A stretch of DNA of 33,585 nucleotides from CAYHEQ01 sp964355795. GTDB lineage: Bacteria; Patescibacteriota; JACPGU01. The notes under the pieces are model-generated. The model had not been told where the DNA came from. It ran no database searches and was given only the letters and a program-made list of their open reading frames with translations. A program made the position numbers and the translations under genes. The number at the start of each line of letters is the position of its first letter. Position 1 is the first letter of the stretch. Below, piece after piece: positions 22,854 to 30,128 of this stretch. Where the stretch lies: NCBI GenBank assembly GCA_964355795.1, contig CAYHEQ010000005.1:1-33585 (forward strand), in the 5' to 3' direction.

Positions 22854-23696
22854 TTATTTATCACCAACATTTTCCTCTAGCTTCTTTATTGATGGACTAC
22901 CAATCAGAGATTGCACTTGAGAAATAGCTACTTGGTTCAATTTAATCAGTCTTTCTGATTGAAAAATTTTCTGCTTTATTAACTCTGCATTTATACTCTC
23001 AAGATTTGCCAACACAACCAGCTGAATAACATCAGTATGGTCGCGAATATTGCCATCTTTTCCCGGATTTTCTTCGCGCCATTCTTTTGCTGTTTTACCA
23101 AACAAGGCCATATTCAAAACATCTGCTTCTGAAGCATAGGTTAATTGCGCTTTGCTCGCAGAAATAGTTTTTGGGAGCAAATTTTCTTTGATGGCATCCG
23201 TATGGATTCTGTAATTAATTTTTGTCAACTGACGCTTTACATCCCAGCCAAGTGCCAACTTCTCGTTCTCTTCTGCTTTCAAACGCTGGTACTCTTTGAT
23301 CAAATAAAGCTTAAACTCTGGAGAAATCCAGGTGGCGAATTCAAAAGCGATATCCTTGTGAGCGAAAGTACCGCCTCCATAACGACCAACCGATGAGCGT
23401 ATCCCGATAGCATTAGTCTTTTTTACCCACATTGAAGACGAGACAACAAAGCCATTATTTCCTACCTCATTTTTAATGTTACGGAATTCCGTAACATTAA
23501 AATTCTCGTTATTCATCTGCTCCCAAACACCCATGAATTGGATTGTGTATTTGGTGGTAAGCCAATGAGAGATAACAAGCCCCGTATCTGATCCTTTGAA
23601 GCGAGCCATATCGGTCAACGATATATAATCATCCTCATCTCCTGATAATTTTACGGATATAAGCTGGCTACCAATTTCAATTTTTTTCTTTTTCAT
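22854..23696 (-). CDS. KilA-N domain protein
   Basis: 280 aa. A phage-type KilA-N DNA-binding domain covers about 22-140: ISLTDMARFKG, then WEQMNNENFNVTEFRNIKN, WVKKTNAIGI, GRYGGGTFAHKDIAFEFATW and ISPEFKLYLIKEYQRLK. A helical C-terminal part of unknown role follows, with ASKAQLTYASEADVLNMALFGKTA. Chromosomal homologues are common in bacteria that carry phage remnants and in CPR genomes, where their function is unclear. No other phage genes are seen here. The codons for residues 65-76 form a perfect 32-bp palindrome (23471-23502). A minus-strand terminator follows the gene. Confidence 0.9.
   Translation of the reverse strand: MKKKKIEIGSQLISVKLSGDEDDYISLTDMARFKGSDTGLVISHWLTTKYTIQFMGVWEQMNNENFNVTEFRNIKNEVGNNGFVVSSSMWVKKTNAIGIRSSVGRYGGGTFAHKDIAFEFATWISPEFKLYLIKEYQRLKAEENEKLALGWDVKRQLTKINYRIHTDAIKENLLPKTISASKAQLTYASEADVLNMALFGKTAKEWREENPGKDGNIRDHTDVIQLVVLANLESINAELIKQKIFQSERLIKLNQVAISQVQSLIGSPSIKKLEENVGDK
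23471..23502. repeat. Perfect 32-bp palindrome inside the KilA-N coding sequence
   Basis: The half-site TTTTAATGTTACGGAA is followed immediately by its exact reverse complement. It encodes NFNVTEFRNIKN on the minus strand, in the conserved first motif of the domain. Confidence 0.9.
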
Positions 23697-23797
23697 TATA
23701 TTTTTTACTTTTCATTTTGCGCTACTTTTTTAATTTTAGCATGGTTTCTACTGACAAGCAAAAATCATTCATGACATGCCTACGGAGACTAAACTCG

Positions 23798-23853
23798 TTG
23801 ACTTCAGGTTTTTTTTACGTTAAAATGAACTAGTACTAAATTAGTATTAGTTC
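23798..23853 (+). promoter_or_regulatory. Promoter and Rrf2-type operator of the suf operon
   Basis: TTGACT (23798-23803), 17 bp, TAAAAT (23821-23826). The palindrome 23828-23852 (halves AACTAGTACTA and TAGTATTAGTT around AAT; extended to GAAC/GTTC at 23827-23853) covers the expected transcription start. It matches the operator at 6915-6891 except for one central base. Confidence 0.88.
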
Positions 23854-23866
23854 CAAGGGAAAAACT

Positions 23867-25312
23867 GTGGTTAAAGCAAAAAAGATAGCGGGAATCTTGA
23901 AGAGTGACTATCCGGCGGGGTTTCAGACGAAAACTCCCGCGCCTTTTGTGATTCGCGGACTATCGGAAGAAACTATTAGGCAGATTTCTGCCCACAAGAA
24001 TGAGCCTGATTTTCTCCTCCAATTTCGTCTGGGGGCCTACAAAAATTGGCTCAAAATGACCGCGCCCAAGTGGGCGAAATTAAAAATCAAACCGATAGAT
24101 TACCAGAAAATAATTTATTATTCTGAACCAAAGCAGAAAAAAACTCTGCGAAGTCTGGACGAAGTGGACCCAGAAATCTTAAAAACTTTTGAGCGACTCG
24201 GCATCCCTTTGTTAGAACAAAAAAGATTAACCAATGTCGCGGTGGACGCCATCTTTGATAGCGTTTCTATCGCCACTACTTTCCAAAAAGATTTGGCGAA
24301 AAAAGGCGTCATCTTTTGTTCTTTTTCCGAAGCGGTACAAAAACATCCCGCTTTAATAAAAAAATATCTCGGCAGTGTCGTGCCTAGCGGCGACAATTTT
24401 TACGCGGCTTTGAACGCCGCTGTCTTCACTGATGGCTCCTTTGTTTATGTGCCGAAAAATACTATTTGCCCAATGGAACTCTCCTCATATTTTCGCATCA
24501 ATACCGAGAATTCTGGCCAATTTGAGCGCACTTTGATTATTTGCGAAGATAATAGTTTCGTCAGCTATTTGGAGGGCTGTACCGCCCCGCGTTTTGACAG
24601 CAATCAGCTCCACGCCGCCGTGGTGGAATTGGTGGCGAAAGACAATGCCGAAATCAAATACGCCACTGTGCAAAATTGGTATCCCGGCGATGCGAAAACC
24701 GGTCGAGGCGGAATTTACAATTTCGTCACCAAACGAGGCAAGTGCCTAGGGAAAAAATCAAAAATTTCATGGACGCAAGTGGAGACCGGCTCCGCTATTA
24801 CCTGGAAATATCCGAGCTGTATTTTGATGGGAGAAGGATCGGTCGGTCAATTTTATTCTGTTGCCATTACCAACAATCACCAGCAAGCCGACACTGGCAC
24901 GAAAATGATTCATATCGGCAAAAACACCAAAAGCGTTATTATTGCCAAGGGCATCTCCGCGGGCCACTCTTCCAACAATTATCGGGGGATGGTAAAAATC
25001 GCCAAAACTGCTGAGGGAGCGAGGAATTTTACTCAATGCGACTCGCTGATTATTGGCGAGAAAGCTCATGCCGGCACTTATCCGCATAATTATATTCATA
25101 ATGATTCCGCGCAGATTGAGCACGAAGCTTCGACGACAAAAATCAGCGAAGATCAGCTTTTTTATAGCCAGCAGAGGGGTCTGTCGGCAGAAGAGGCTCG
25201 ATCTGCTATCGTTAATGGGTTTTGCCAAAAAGTGCTCAAAGAATTGCCCGTTGAATTCGCTACCGAGGCCAATCAATTATTGGCGTTAAAATTAGAAGGA
25301 GCCATCGGATGA
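23867..25312 (+). CDS. sufB: Fe-S cluster assembly scaffold SufB
   Basis: 481 aa, full length. With SufC and SufD it forms the cytoplasmic scaffold on which Fe-S clusters are built. A beta-helix core with VPSGDNFYAALNAAVF, YLEGCTAPRFDSNQLHAAVVE, TVQNWYPGD and SAGHSSNNYRGMVKI leads to Cys391 in NFTQCDSLIIG, corresponding to the essential late Cys of E. coli SufB, and HEASTTKISEDQLFYSQQRG. It starts at a GTG (23867) six bases after AAGGGA. It is first gene of sufBCDSU-nfu and sits directly downstream of the shared operator. Its TGA overlaps the sufC ATG by four bases. Confidence 0.97.
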   Translation: MVKAKKIAGILKSDYPAGFQTKTPAPFVIRGLSEETIRQISAHKNEPDFLLQFRLGAYKNWLKMTAPKWAKLKIKPIDYQKIIYYSEPKQKKTLRSLDEVDPEILKTFERLGIPLLEQKRLTNVAVDAIFDSVSIATTFQKDLAKKGVIFCSFSEAVQKHPALIKKYLGSVVPSGDNFYAALNAAVFTDGSFVYVPKNTICPMELSSYFRINTENSGQFERTLIICEDNSFVSYLEGCTAPRFDSNQLHAAVVELVAKDNAEIKYATVQNWYPGDAKTGRGGIYNFVTKRGKCLGKKSKISWTQVETGSAITWKYPSCILMGEGSVGQFYSVAITNNHQQADTGTKMIHIGKNTKSVIIAKGISAGHSSNNYRGMVKIAKTAEGARNFTQCDSLIIGEKAHAGTYPHNYIHNDSAQIEHEASTTKISEDQLFYSQQRGLSAEEARSAIVNGFCQKVLKELPVEFATEANQLLALKLEGAIG

Positions 25313-25992
25313 AAATATTATCAATCAAAAATCTCACCGTACAAATGGAGGGAAAAGAAATCCTAAAAAATCTTTCCGCTGATTTTGAAGTGGGCAAAAT
25401 TTATGGCCTGATTGGCCCCAACGGTTCCGGCAAAAGCACCTTGGCGCGCATTATCAGTGGCGACCCCTCCCTTACCACCGCTGGAGGCAACATGAAATAT
25501 CTCGGTAAAAATTTGGGAAGCCTTGCGCCCGAAGAAAGAGCCTTGCGGGGGATCTTCCTCGCCTATCAAAATCCAGTGGGCATCCCAGGACTAACTAACC
25601 TAGAATTTCTGCGCGCCACCACCAACGCCAAAGAAACTTATGAAAAAAATAAGCTAATCAGTCTGCCCGATTTTGTCAAAAAAGTGAAGGGATTGGCCAA
25701 AGAAGTCCGTCTGCCAAAAGATTTCTTGGAGCGCTTCGTCAATGCGGATCTTTCCGGCGGAGAAAAGAAAAAGAGCGAACTTTTGCAAATGTTGTTGCTC
25801 GAACCAAAGCTCATCATCCTTGACGAAATAGACTCCGGGTTGGACGCTGACACTTTGGCTGTCGCCGACAAAATGATAAAAAAACAGGGGAAAGCCGGTC
25901 GCACTGTCATCGTCATTTCTCATTCACCAAAATTTCTTGAGCGCGTCGAACCAGATAAAATATTTACGATGAAAAACGGAGCATTGCAATAA
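25309..25992 (+). CDS. sufC: Fe-S cluster assembly ATPase SufC
   Basis: 227 aa, slightly short of typical (about 250). This ABC-type ATPase of the SufBC(2)D complex drives scaffold rearrangement. Walker A is GPNGSGKSTLAR (36-47), the Q-loop is in FLAYQNPVGIPG, the signature is LSGGEKKKSELLQ, Walker B is KLIILDEIDSGLD, and the switch His is in IVISHSPKF. It overlaps sufB by four bases and sufD by one base (TAATG), so expression is coupled. Confidence 0.97.
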   Translation: MKILSIKNLTVQMEGKEILKNLSADFEVGKIYGLIGPNGSGKSTLARIISGDPSLTTAGGNMKYLGKNLGSLAPEERALRGIFLAYQNPVGIPGLTNLEFLRATTNAKETYEKNKLISLPDFVKKVKGLAKEVRLPKDFLERFVNADLSGGEKKKSELLQMLLLEPKLIILDEIDSGLDADTLAVADKMIKKQGKAGRTVIVISHSPKFLERVEPDKIFTMKNGALQ

Positions 25993-26624
25993 TGGTAAAC
26001 GAAACCGTCTTAGAGCTAAAAACAGGGGAAAGTCGCGATCTTTTTTTGCGAGAAAAAGACGAGAAATTTGAGGCCATTTTGGGCGAGAGAAGCTATCTTC
26101 ATCTTTTTCTCGAACCAGATTTTTCTGGTGATGTCTTTATCCGCCTGAAAGGGGACGCTTCCCGCGTCAAAGTCAGAGGATTAGCTATCGGAAAAGGCAA
26201 CGAGCAAATAAGTCGTCACATCACTATCGTCCACGAAGGAAAGAGCACAGCCAGTGAGCAAATTTTCAAAAATATTATCTTTGACGAAGCCACTATCACT
26301 ACTGACAGCCTGGTGAAAATAGAGGAAAAAGCGGTAAAATCTGAAGCGGGGCAACTCATCAAAAATCTCTTACTCTCAGCCAAGGCCAAAGTCGTCAGCA
26401 ATCCGCATTTGACGATAAAAAACAGAGATGTTGTTGCCCATCATGGCGCCACCTCCGGCGCCCCAGACGAGCAAGCGCTACTTTATCTAGAAAGTCGCGG
26501 CATGAGTAAAAAAGAAGCAAAAAAAGCCCTGATCGCTAGTTTCCTGCAAGAGATTATCAGCCTCATCCCTATCGCATCAGAAAGAAAATTGTTAGAAAAA
26601 AGTATCAGTAAAATACTGGCCTAG
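25992..26624 (+). CDS. sufD: Short SufD-like scaffold protein
   Basis: 210 aa, about half the length of classical SufD. It keeps mainly the C-terminal beta-helix and helical end: KGNEQISRHITIVHEGK, the histidines H150-H151 in RDVVAHHGATSGAPDEQ, and YLESRGMSKKEAKKALIASFLQEI, which is diagnostic for the SufB/D family. The N-terminal helical domain is missing. Position after sufC and the one-base overlap support the role as partner of SufB. A short SufD is likely the lineage's normal form, not a pseudogene, since start, stop and frame are clean. Confidence 0.9.
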   Translation: MVNETVLELKTGESRDLFLREKDEKFEAILGERSYLHLFLEPDFSGDVFIRLKGDASRVKVRGLAIGKGNEQISRHITIVHEGKSTASEQIFKNIIFDEATITTDSLVKIEEKAVKSEAGQLIKNLLLSAKAKVVSNPHLTIKNRDVVAHHGATSGAPDEQALLYLESRGMSKKEAKKALIASFLQEIISLIPIASERKLLEKSISKILA

Positions 26625-26648
26625 AAATCATCGCAACTGCCCCGCAGA

Positions 26649-26685
26649 GATGTCCGACATCTAGGGCATTTCGATGTCGGACATC
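26649..26685. repeat. Family C palindrome between sufD and sufS
   Basis: Arms GATGTCCGACATC and GATGTCGGACATC enclose a diverged 11-nt loop TAGGGCATTTC. That loop type is shared with the copy inside tsaB (29794-29830). Confidence 0.85.
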
Positions 26686-26733
26686 AAATCACGCACCAAT
26701 TATTAGAAAAGTTTAATATCGCACGGCAACTGT

Positions 26734-27942
26734 ATGGCCACCAAAGATTTCACCCCCAACCTGAAAAAGGATTTCCCTCTTTTGCAAAAAAAGAAAGATT
26801 TGGTGTACCTAGATAACGCCGCTACTACTCAAAAACCTGCTGTTGTGCTAGAAGCAATGGATGATTTTTATAAAAAAGATTATGCCCCCGTCCATCGTGG
26901 ACTATATGATTTGAGCGCCCGGGCTACCGAGAAATATGAAGCGGTACGAGAAAAATGTCAAAAGTTCATCAACGGCAAATACACGAAGGAAATAATTTTT
27001 ACTCACGGCGCGACTGACGCCATCAACATGGTAGCCGATAGTTTGAGTACCGTCTTAAAGCCCAACGACCGCATTGTCATCTCCGAGATAGAACATCACG
27101 CCAATTTCGTTCCTTGGCAACAATTAGCTAAGAAAATAGGGCTAGATTTGCAATTAGCGCCGGTAGATGATGAGGGATTCCCGATATTGAAAGAATGGGA
27201 AAAATTGATTGACGAAAAAACCAAGCTCGTTGCCATCCCGCACATCTCCAATGTTTTCGGCTCCGTTTTTCCGATTGAGGAAATCGCCAAAATCGCGCGC
27301 CTGCACGATGCCTTGCTTTTGGTGGACGGCGCGCAAGCGGTAGCTCACACGAAAATAGATGTTCAAAAATTAGATTGCGATTTTTATCTTTTTTCCGCTC
27401 ACAAAATGTACGGTCCCACCGGTATCGGCGTCCTCTACGGTAAAAAGAAGATTTTGGAGAGCCTTCCTCCCTCTCGCTTTGGCGGCCACATGACTGAAAG
27501 TATCGGCGAAAAGGAAACTACTTTCGCGCCTCTCCCGGCCAAATTTGAAGCCGGCACTCCGCCCATAGCCGAAGCTATCGGACTAGGTGTGGCGATTGAT
27601 TATTTGGAAAAAATCGGTCTGGAAAATATCCAGAAGCACGAAGAAGCTCTCGCGCTATACGCCAACCAAACTTTGCGCGAGATTGCGGATCTCAAAATAT
27701 TCAGCGCGGAAAAAAGTAATATTATCTCTTTCAATGTTGGTGGCATTCACTCTCACGACCTAGCGACTATTCTGGCAGAAAAAAATATCTGCATTCGCGC
27801 CGGCCATCACTGCTCTATTCCTTCTATGAAGAAAATGAAGGAAACTGCCGTTGCCCGCGCGTCCCTAGGTCTCTACAACGAAAAGGCCGATATCGACAAA
27901 TTGAAAAAAGCGATTATTGAAGCCAAAAAAATATTTTCATAA
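26734..27942 (+). CDS. sufS: Cysteine desulfurase SufS (group II)
   Basis: 402 aa. This PLP enzyme feeds sulfur from cysteine to SufU and then to the SufBCD scaffold. It shows VYLDNAATTQKP (24-35), ATDAINMVADS, SEIEHHANFVPWQ (118-129), VDGAQAVAH, PLP lysine K224 (LFSAHKMYGPTGIGVLYG) and persulfide cysteine C360 in IRAGHHCSIPSM, the RxGHHC form typical of group II. A family C palindrome lies in the gap before it and another after it. No clear Shine-Dalgarno precedes the ATG. Confidence 0.97.
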   Translation: MATKDFTPNLKKDFPLLQKKKDLVYLDNAATTQKPAVVLEAMDDFYKKDYAPVHRGLYDLSARATEKYEAVREKCQKFINGKYTKEIIFTHGATDAINMVADSLSTVLKPNDRIVISEIEHHANFVPWQQLAKKIGLDLQLAPVDDEGFPILKEWEKLIDEKTKLVAIPHISNVFGSVFPIEEIAKIARLHDALLLVDGAQAVAHTKIDVQKLDCDFYLFSAHKMYGPTGIGVLYGKKKILESLPPSRFGGHMTESIGEKETTFAPLPAKFEAGTPPIAEAIGLGVAIDYLEKIGLENIQKHEEALALYANQTLREIADLKIFSAEKSNIISFNVGGIHSHDLATILAEKNICIRAGHHCSIPSMKKMKETAVARASLGLYNEKADIDKLKKAIIEAKKIFS

Positions 27943-27950
27943 TTCGCAAA

Positions 27951-27988
27951 GATGTCCGACATCAAAGGATGCCCAGATGTCGGACATC
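27951..27988. repeat. Family C palindrome between sufS and sufU
   Basis: Identical to 7631-7668 across arms and loop (GATGTCCGACATC, AAAGGATGCCCA, GATGTCGGACATC). It ends 19 bases before the sufU ATG. Confidence 0.88.
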
Positions 27989-28007
27989 AAGTCAATCAAA
28001 TCACGCC

Positions 28008-28436
28008 ATGAAAGATAAAGATCTCAAAAATCTCTACCAGCAAATAATCCTCGACCACAATCGCCATCCGCGCCATTGCGAGATTACGCCTGACGCCAAT
28101 CTCCAACAAAGAGGTGTCAATCCCTCCTGCGGTGATGACTACATCTTGTATATTAAAACAAAAAAAGATACTATCGAAAAAATCAGCTTCACCGGTACCG
28201 GTTGCGCCCTCTCCAAAGCCTCCGCCTCTATCTTGACTGATGTCTTGGAGGGAAAATCTGTCGTCACCGGCAAAAAACAAGCCGAAACATTCATCTCTTA
28301 TTTTACTACGAACAAAAAAAGTGGCCTCGACAAAAATCTGGCTGTTTTCGAAGGAGTAAAAAAATATCCCGCTCGCGTCAAATGCGCGACCTTGATCTGG
28401 CACACTTTCCTTGAAGCAACAAAAAAGGTATACTAA
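28008..28436 (+). CDS. sufU: SufU-type sulfur acceptor / scaffold protein
   Basis: 142 aa. SufU takes persulfide sulfur from SufS at a zinc site. Ligand positions match B. subtilis SufU: C41 and D43 (NPSCGDD), C66 (TGTGCALSKASAS) and C126 (RVKCATLIWHT). The N-terminus LKNLYQQIILDHNRHPRH is typical. The ATG at 28008 is chosen; a longer in-frame reading would begin inside the family C repeat. It lies downstream of sufS as usual in Gram-positive type suf operons. Confidence 0.95.
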   Translation: MKDKDLKNLYQQIILDHNRHPRHCEITPDANLQQRGVNPSCGDDYILYIKTKKDTIEKISFTGTGCALSKASASILTDVLEGKSVVTGKKQAETFISYFTTNKKSGLDKNLAVFEGVKKYPARVKCATLIWHTFLEATKKVY

Positions 28437-28440
28437 TTGC

Positions 28441-28520
28441 ACGAATTAACGCGAATTGTCACGAATAAATTCGCATAATATTTGTAGATTCGCATGAAGA
28501 TTCGCATCATTCGCATCGCT
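28441..28520 (+). repeat. ATTCGCA-type iterons before nfu
   Basis: Repeated words close to ATTCGCAT and CGAATT occur about every 10-15 bases (ACGAATTAACGCGAATT, AGATTCGCATGAAGATTCGC, ATCATTCGCATCGC), similar in style to the family D blocks. No function can be read from it. Confidence 0.45.
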
Positions 28521-28528
28521 TACATATC

Positions 28529-28765
28529 ATGGAAAATATCATTCCCAAAATCAAAAAAGCTATTGAAGACGATATCCAGCCCTTCATCGCCATGCATGGA
28601 GGTGATATTGTATTTCAAGGCTACGAAAAAGGGATTCTGACTATTTCGCTAGAGGGCGCTTGCGATTCTTGTTCTCAATCTGATTTGACCTTGAAAATCG
28701 GCGTTGAGAGTCGTCTCAAAAGCCTTTTTCCCGAGATCAAAGAAGTAGTGCGTATTGAAGGATAA
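28529..28765 (+). CDS. nfu: NifU C-terminal domain (Nfu) Fe-S carrier
   Basis: 78 aa, a stand-alone Nfu domain that carries a 4Fe-4S cluster to target proteins. The motif C45-D-S-C48 in GACDSCSQSDLTLKIGVE corresponds to the family's Cys-X2-Cys. MHGGDIVFQGYEKGILTISL is typical. It ends the suf cluster; the repeat at 28770-28862 starts five bases after its stop. Confidence 0.93.
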   Translation: MENIIPKIKKAIEDDIQPFIAMHGGDIVFQGYEKGILTISLEGACDSCSQSDLTLKIGVESRLKSLFPEIKEVVRIEG

Positions 28766-28769
28766 TATA

Positions 28770-28862
28770 TAAGAAATCAGAGCGTTGCTTATGCTTTAAC
28801 CGACAGGGGTAAAGAGGTTCGACCTTGGAGAAGTTTCGAAGCTAAGGTCGAACCTCGGACGA
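28770..28862 (+). repeat. 93-bp dispersed repeat containing a family B stem-loop (copy 2)
   Basis: Copy 2 of the element at 15320-15412. The stem-loop has arms GAGGTTCGACCTT (28814-28826) and AAGGTCGAACCTC (28844-28856). It is placed right after nfu and may end the suf transcript. Confidence 0.8.
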
Positions 28863-28959
28863 GGAACCATAGGATGCCTAGCCTGCCCGCCTCCTTTGGA
28901 TGGATGTCGAACCTCTTTGTGGACGAAAGTATAAACAACGCTCCTATTTCTTACAGCCA

Positions 28960-29397
28960 ATGCCAACCAAAAACTATCTTCTAAACAACTTGGCCGACAC
29001 CGAAGCGCTCGCTCGCCAAATCGCCTCCCACCTCAAAGGAGGCGAAGTTTTGGCGCTCTCTGGCAATCTCGGCAGTGGCAAGACCACCTTTACCCAATTT
29101 TTGGCCAAAGCATTGGGCGTGAAAGAAAATGTTACCAGCCCCACTTTTGTCTTGATGAAAAAATATTTACTAAACGTTAAACGCTACACCCTGAACGCTC
29201 TTTATCACATTGACGCATATCGGTTAAACGACTGGACCGATGCCGAGAGTCTTGGCCTCTTCGATTTTCTCGGCCAACCAGAAACTATCACCGTTATCGA
29301 ATGGGCGGATAAAATAGTAGATGCCCTACCGAAGAACGCTATAAAAATATATTTTGAAGCCTCTACAAACAAAAGAACCGTAAAAATAGCCCAATAA
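28960..29397 (+). CDS. tsaE: tRNA t6A biosynthesis ATPase TsaE
   Basis: 145 aa. It assists TsaB/TsaD in making threonylcarbamoyladenosine in tRNA. Walker A is SGNLGSGKTTFTQ (34-46), then VTSPTFVLMKKY, LYHIDAYRL (81-89) and VIEWADKI (112-119). The start at 28960 is preferred: the longer in-frame reading from 28900 adds an untypical N-terminus. About eight to ten residues (LLNVKRYTLNA, 70-80) before LYHIDAYRL look like an insertion; their DNA has repeated AACGT/AACGC words. Its gene partner tsaB follows. Confidence 0.92.
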   Translation: MPTKNYLLNNLADTEALARQIASHLKGGEVLALSGNLGSGKTTFTQFLAKALGVKENVTSPTFVLMKKYLLNVKRYTLNALYHIDAYRLNDWTDAESLGLFDFLGQPETITVIEWADKIVDALPKNAIKIYFEASTNKRTVKIAQ

Positions 29398-29403
29398 GTA
29401 ATA

Positions 29404-29441
29404 AACTTCACTATCATACTATATAGTATCAGGGTGAAGTT
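29404..29441 (+). promoter_or_regulatory. Hairpin between tsaE and tsaB
   Basis: AACTTCAC (29404-29411) pairs with GTGAAGTT (29434-29441), and the enclosed ATACTATATAGTAT is itself a palindrome. It lies just before the tsaB ribosome site (GAGAAGGA) and could affect tsaB translation. Confidence 0.55.
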
Positions 29442-29453
29442 AGAGAGAAGGAT

Positions 29454-30119
29454 ATGGGAGATAACCAGCTCAAAAATATTTTGTTACTTGATACTATCGG
29501 TGAGAAAACCATCGTCGGTTTTTTTGATGGGAAAAAATTGCATATGAAAACTTTGAGGAAAGCGTCTTCAAATAAACTACATTCGGCTATTTCGAAGCTT
29601 GTTTCGAATTTCGATATTCGAATTTCGGATTTACGCTCCATAGGAGCGTTGGCTGGTCCTGGCTCCTTCACTGGCGTCCGCATCGGCGTTACTATCGCCA
29701 ACGCGCTAGCCTACGCACTCAAAATCCCTATTTTTGCAACTGATTCTCTGACCGCGCAAGTTCCCCTAGAAACAAACAAAACTTCTCCGAAAAGAAGTCC
29801 GACTTCTAGGGATGTTCGAAGTCGGACTTCGGATAGCGCTAAATTTTTAGAAGCCGACCAATACCACACGATTACTCTTCCCGCTTCACACAGCGAAGTC
29901 TATTCGGCAAAGTTTAAAAATGGGAAGATGGTAGGGAAGATTGAGCTCATACCAAAAGCAGAGGCAGAGCATTGCTCTGTCTCTACAAAATCCAATTACC
30001 GCGTCAAAAATCTATTAGACCTCATTCTTTCAGATAAAATCAAACCCCAAAAACAAATCCTCCCCCTCTATATCAAAAAACCAAATATCACTACAAGCAA
30101 CAAGAAAACAAAAAAGTAA
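29454..30119 (+). CDS. tsaB: tRNA t6A biosynthesis protein TsaB
   Basis: 221 aa. TsaB is the ASKHA-fold partner of TsaD. The N-terminal domain has ILLLDTIGEKTIVGFFDGKK (9-28) and the hallmark ALAGPGSFTGVRIGVTIANALA (65-86); ASHSEVYSAKF follows at about 144-154. Two stretches derive from palindromic repeats and remain in frame: residues 114-126 (RSPTSRDVRSRTS, family C) and 169-178 (AEAEHCSVST, family A). Both sit between conserved blocks, probably in surface loops, so the protein may still work. The C-terminal tail is Lys/Thr/Asn-rich. TsaD is not in this window. Confidence 0.9.
   Translation: MGDNQLKNILLLDTIGEKTIVGFFDGKKLHMKTLRKASSNKLHSAISKLVSNFDIRISDLRSIGALAGPGSFTGVRIGVTIANALAYALKIPIFATDSLTAQVPLETNKTSPKRSPTSRDVRSRTSDSAKFLEADQYHTITLPASHSEVYSAKFKNGKMVGKIELIPKAEAEHCSVSTKSNYRVKNLLDLILSDKIKPQKQILPLYIKKPNITTSNKKTKK
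29794..29830. repeat. Family C palindrome inserted in frame in tsaB
   Basis: Arms GAAGTCCGACTTC and GAAGTCGGACTTC enclose TAGGGATGTTC. Both changes from the common arm are compensated, and each arm is itself palindromic, as in other members. Confidence 0.85.
29958..29986. repeat. Family A palindrome inserted in frame in tsaB
   Basis: GCAGAGGCAGAGCA is followed by TTGCTCTGTCTCTAC, an imperfect 29-bp palindrome whose right half equals that of the copy at 5137-5164. Confidence 0.8.
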
Positions 30120-30128
30120 AACAAATCT

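Noticed and set aside
22854..23696. Prophage suggested by the KilA-N protein
   Set aside because: No integrase, terminase, capsid or other phage gene lies nearby, so a lone chromosomal KilA-N gene is the simpler reading.
24767..25276. Minus-strand 169-codon frame antisense to sufB
   Set aside because: sufB is unambiguous here; there is no promoter or ribosome site for the antisense frame.
27969..28007. Longer start for sufU
   Set aside because: The extra 13 codons come from the family C palindrome and the product would not match the SufU N-terminus.
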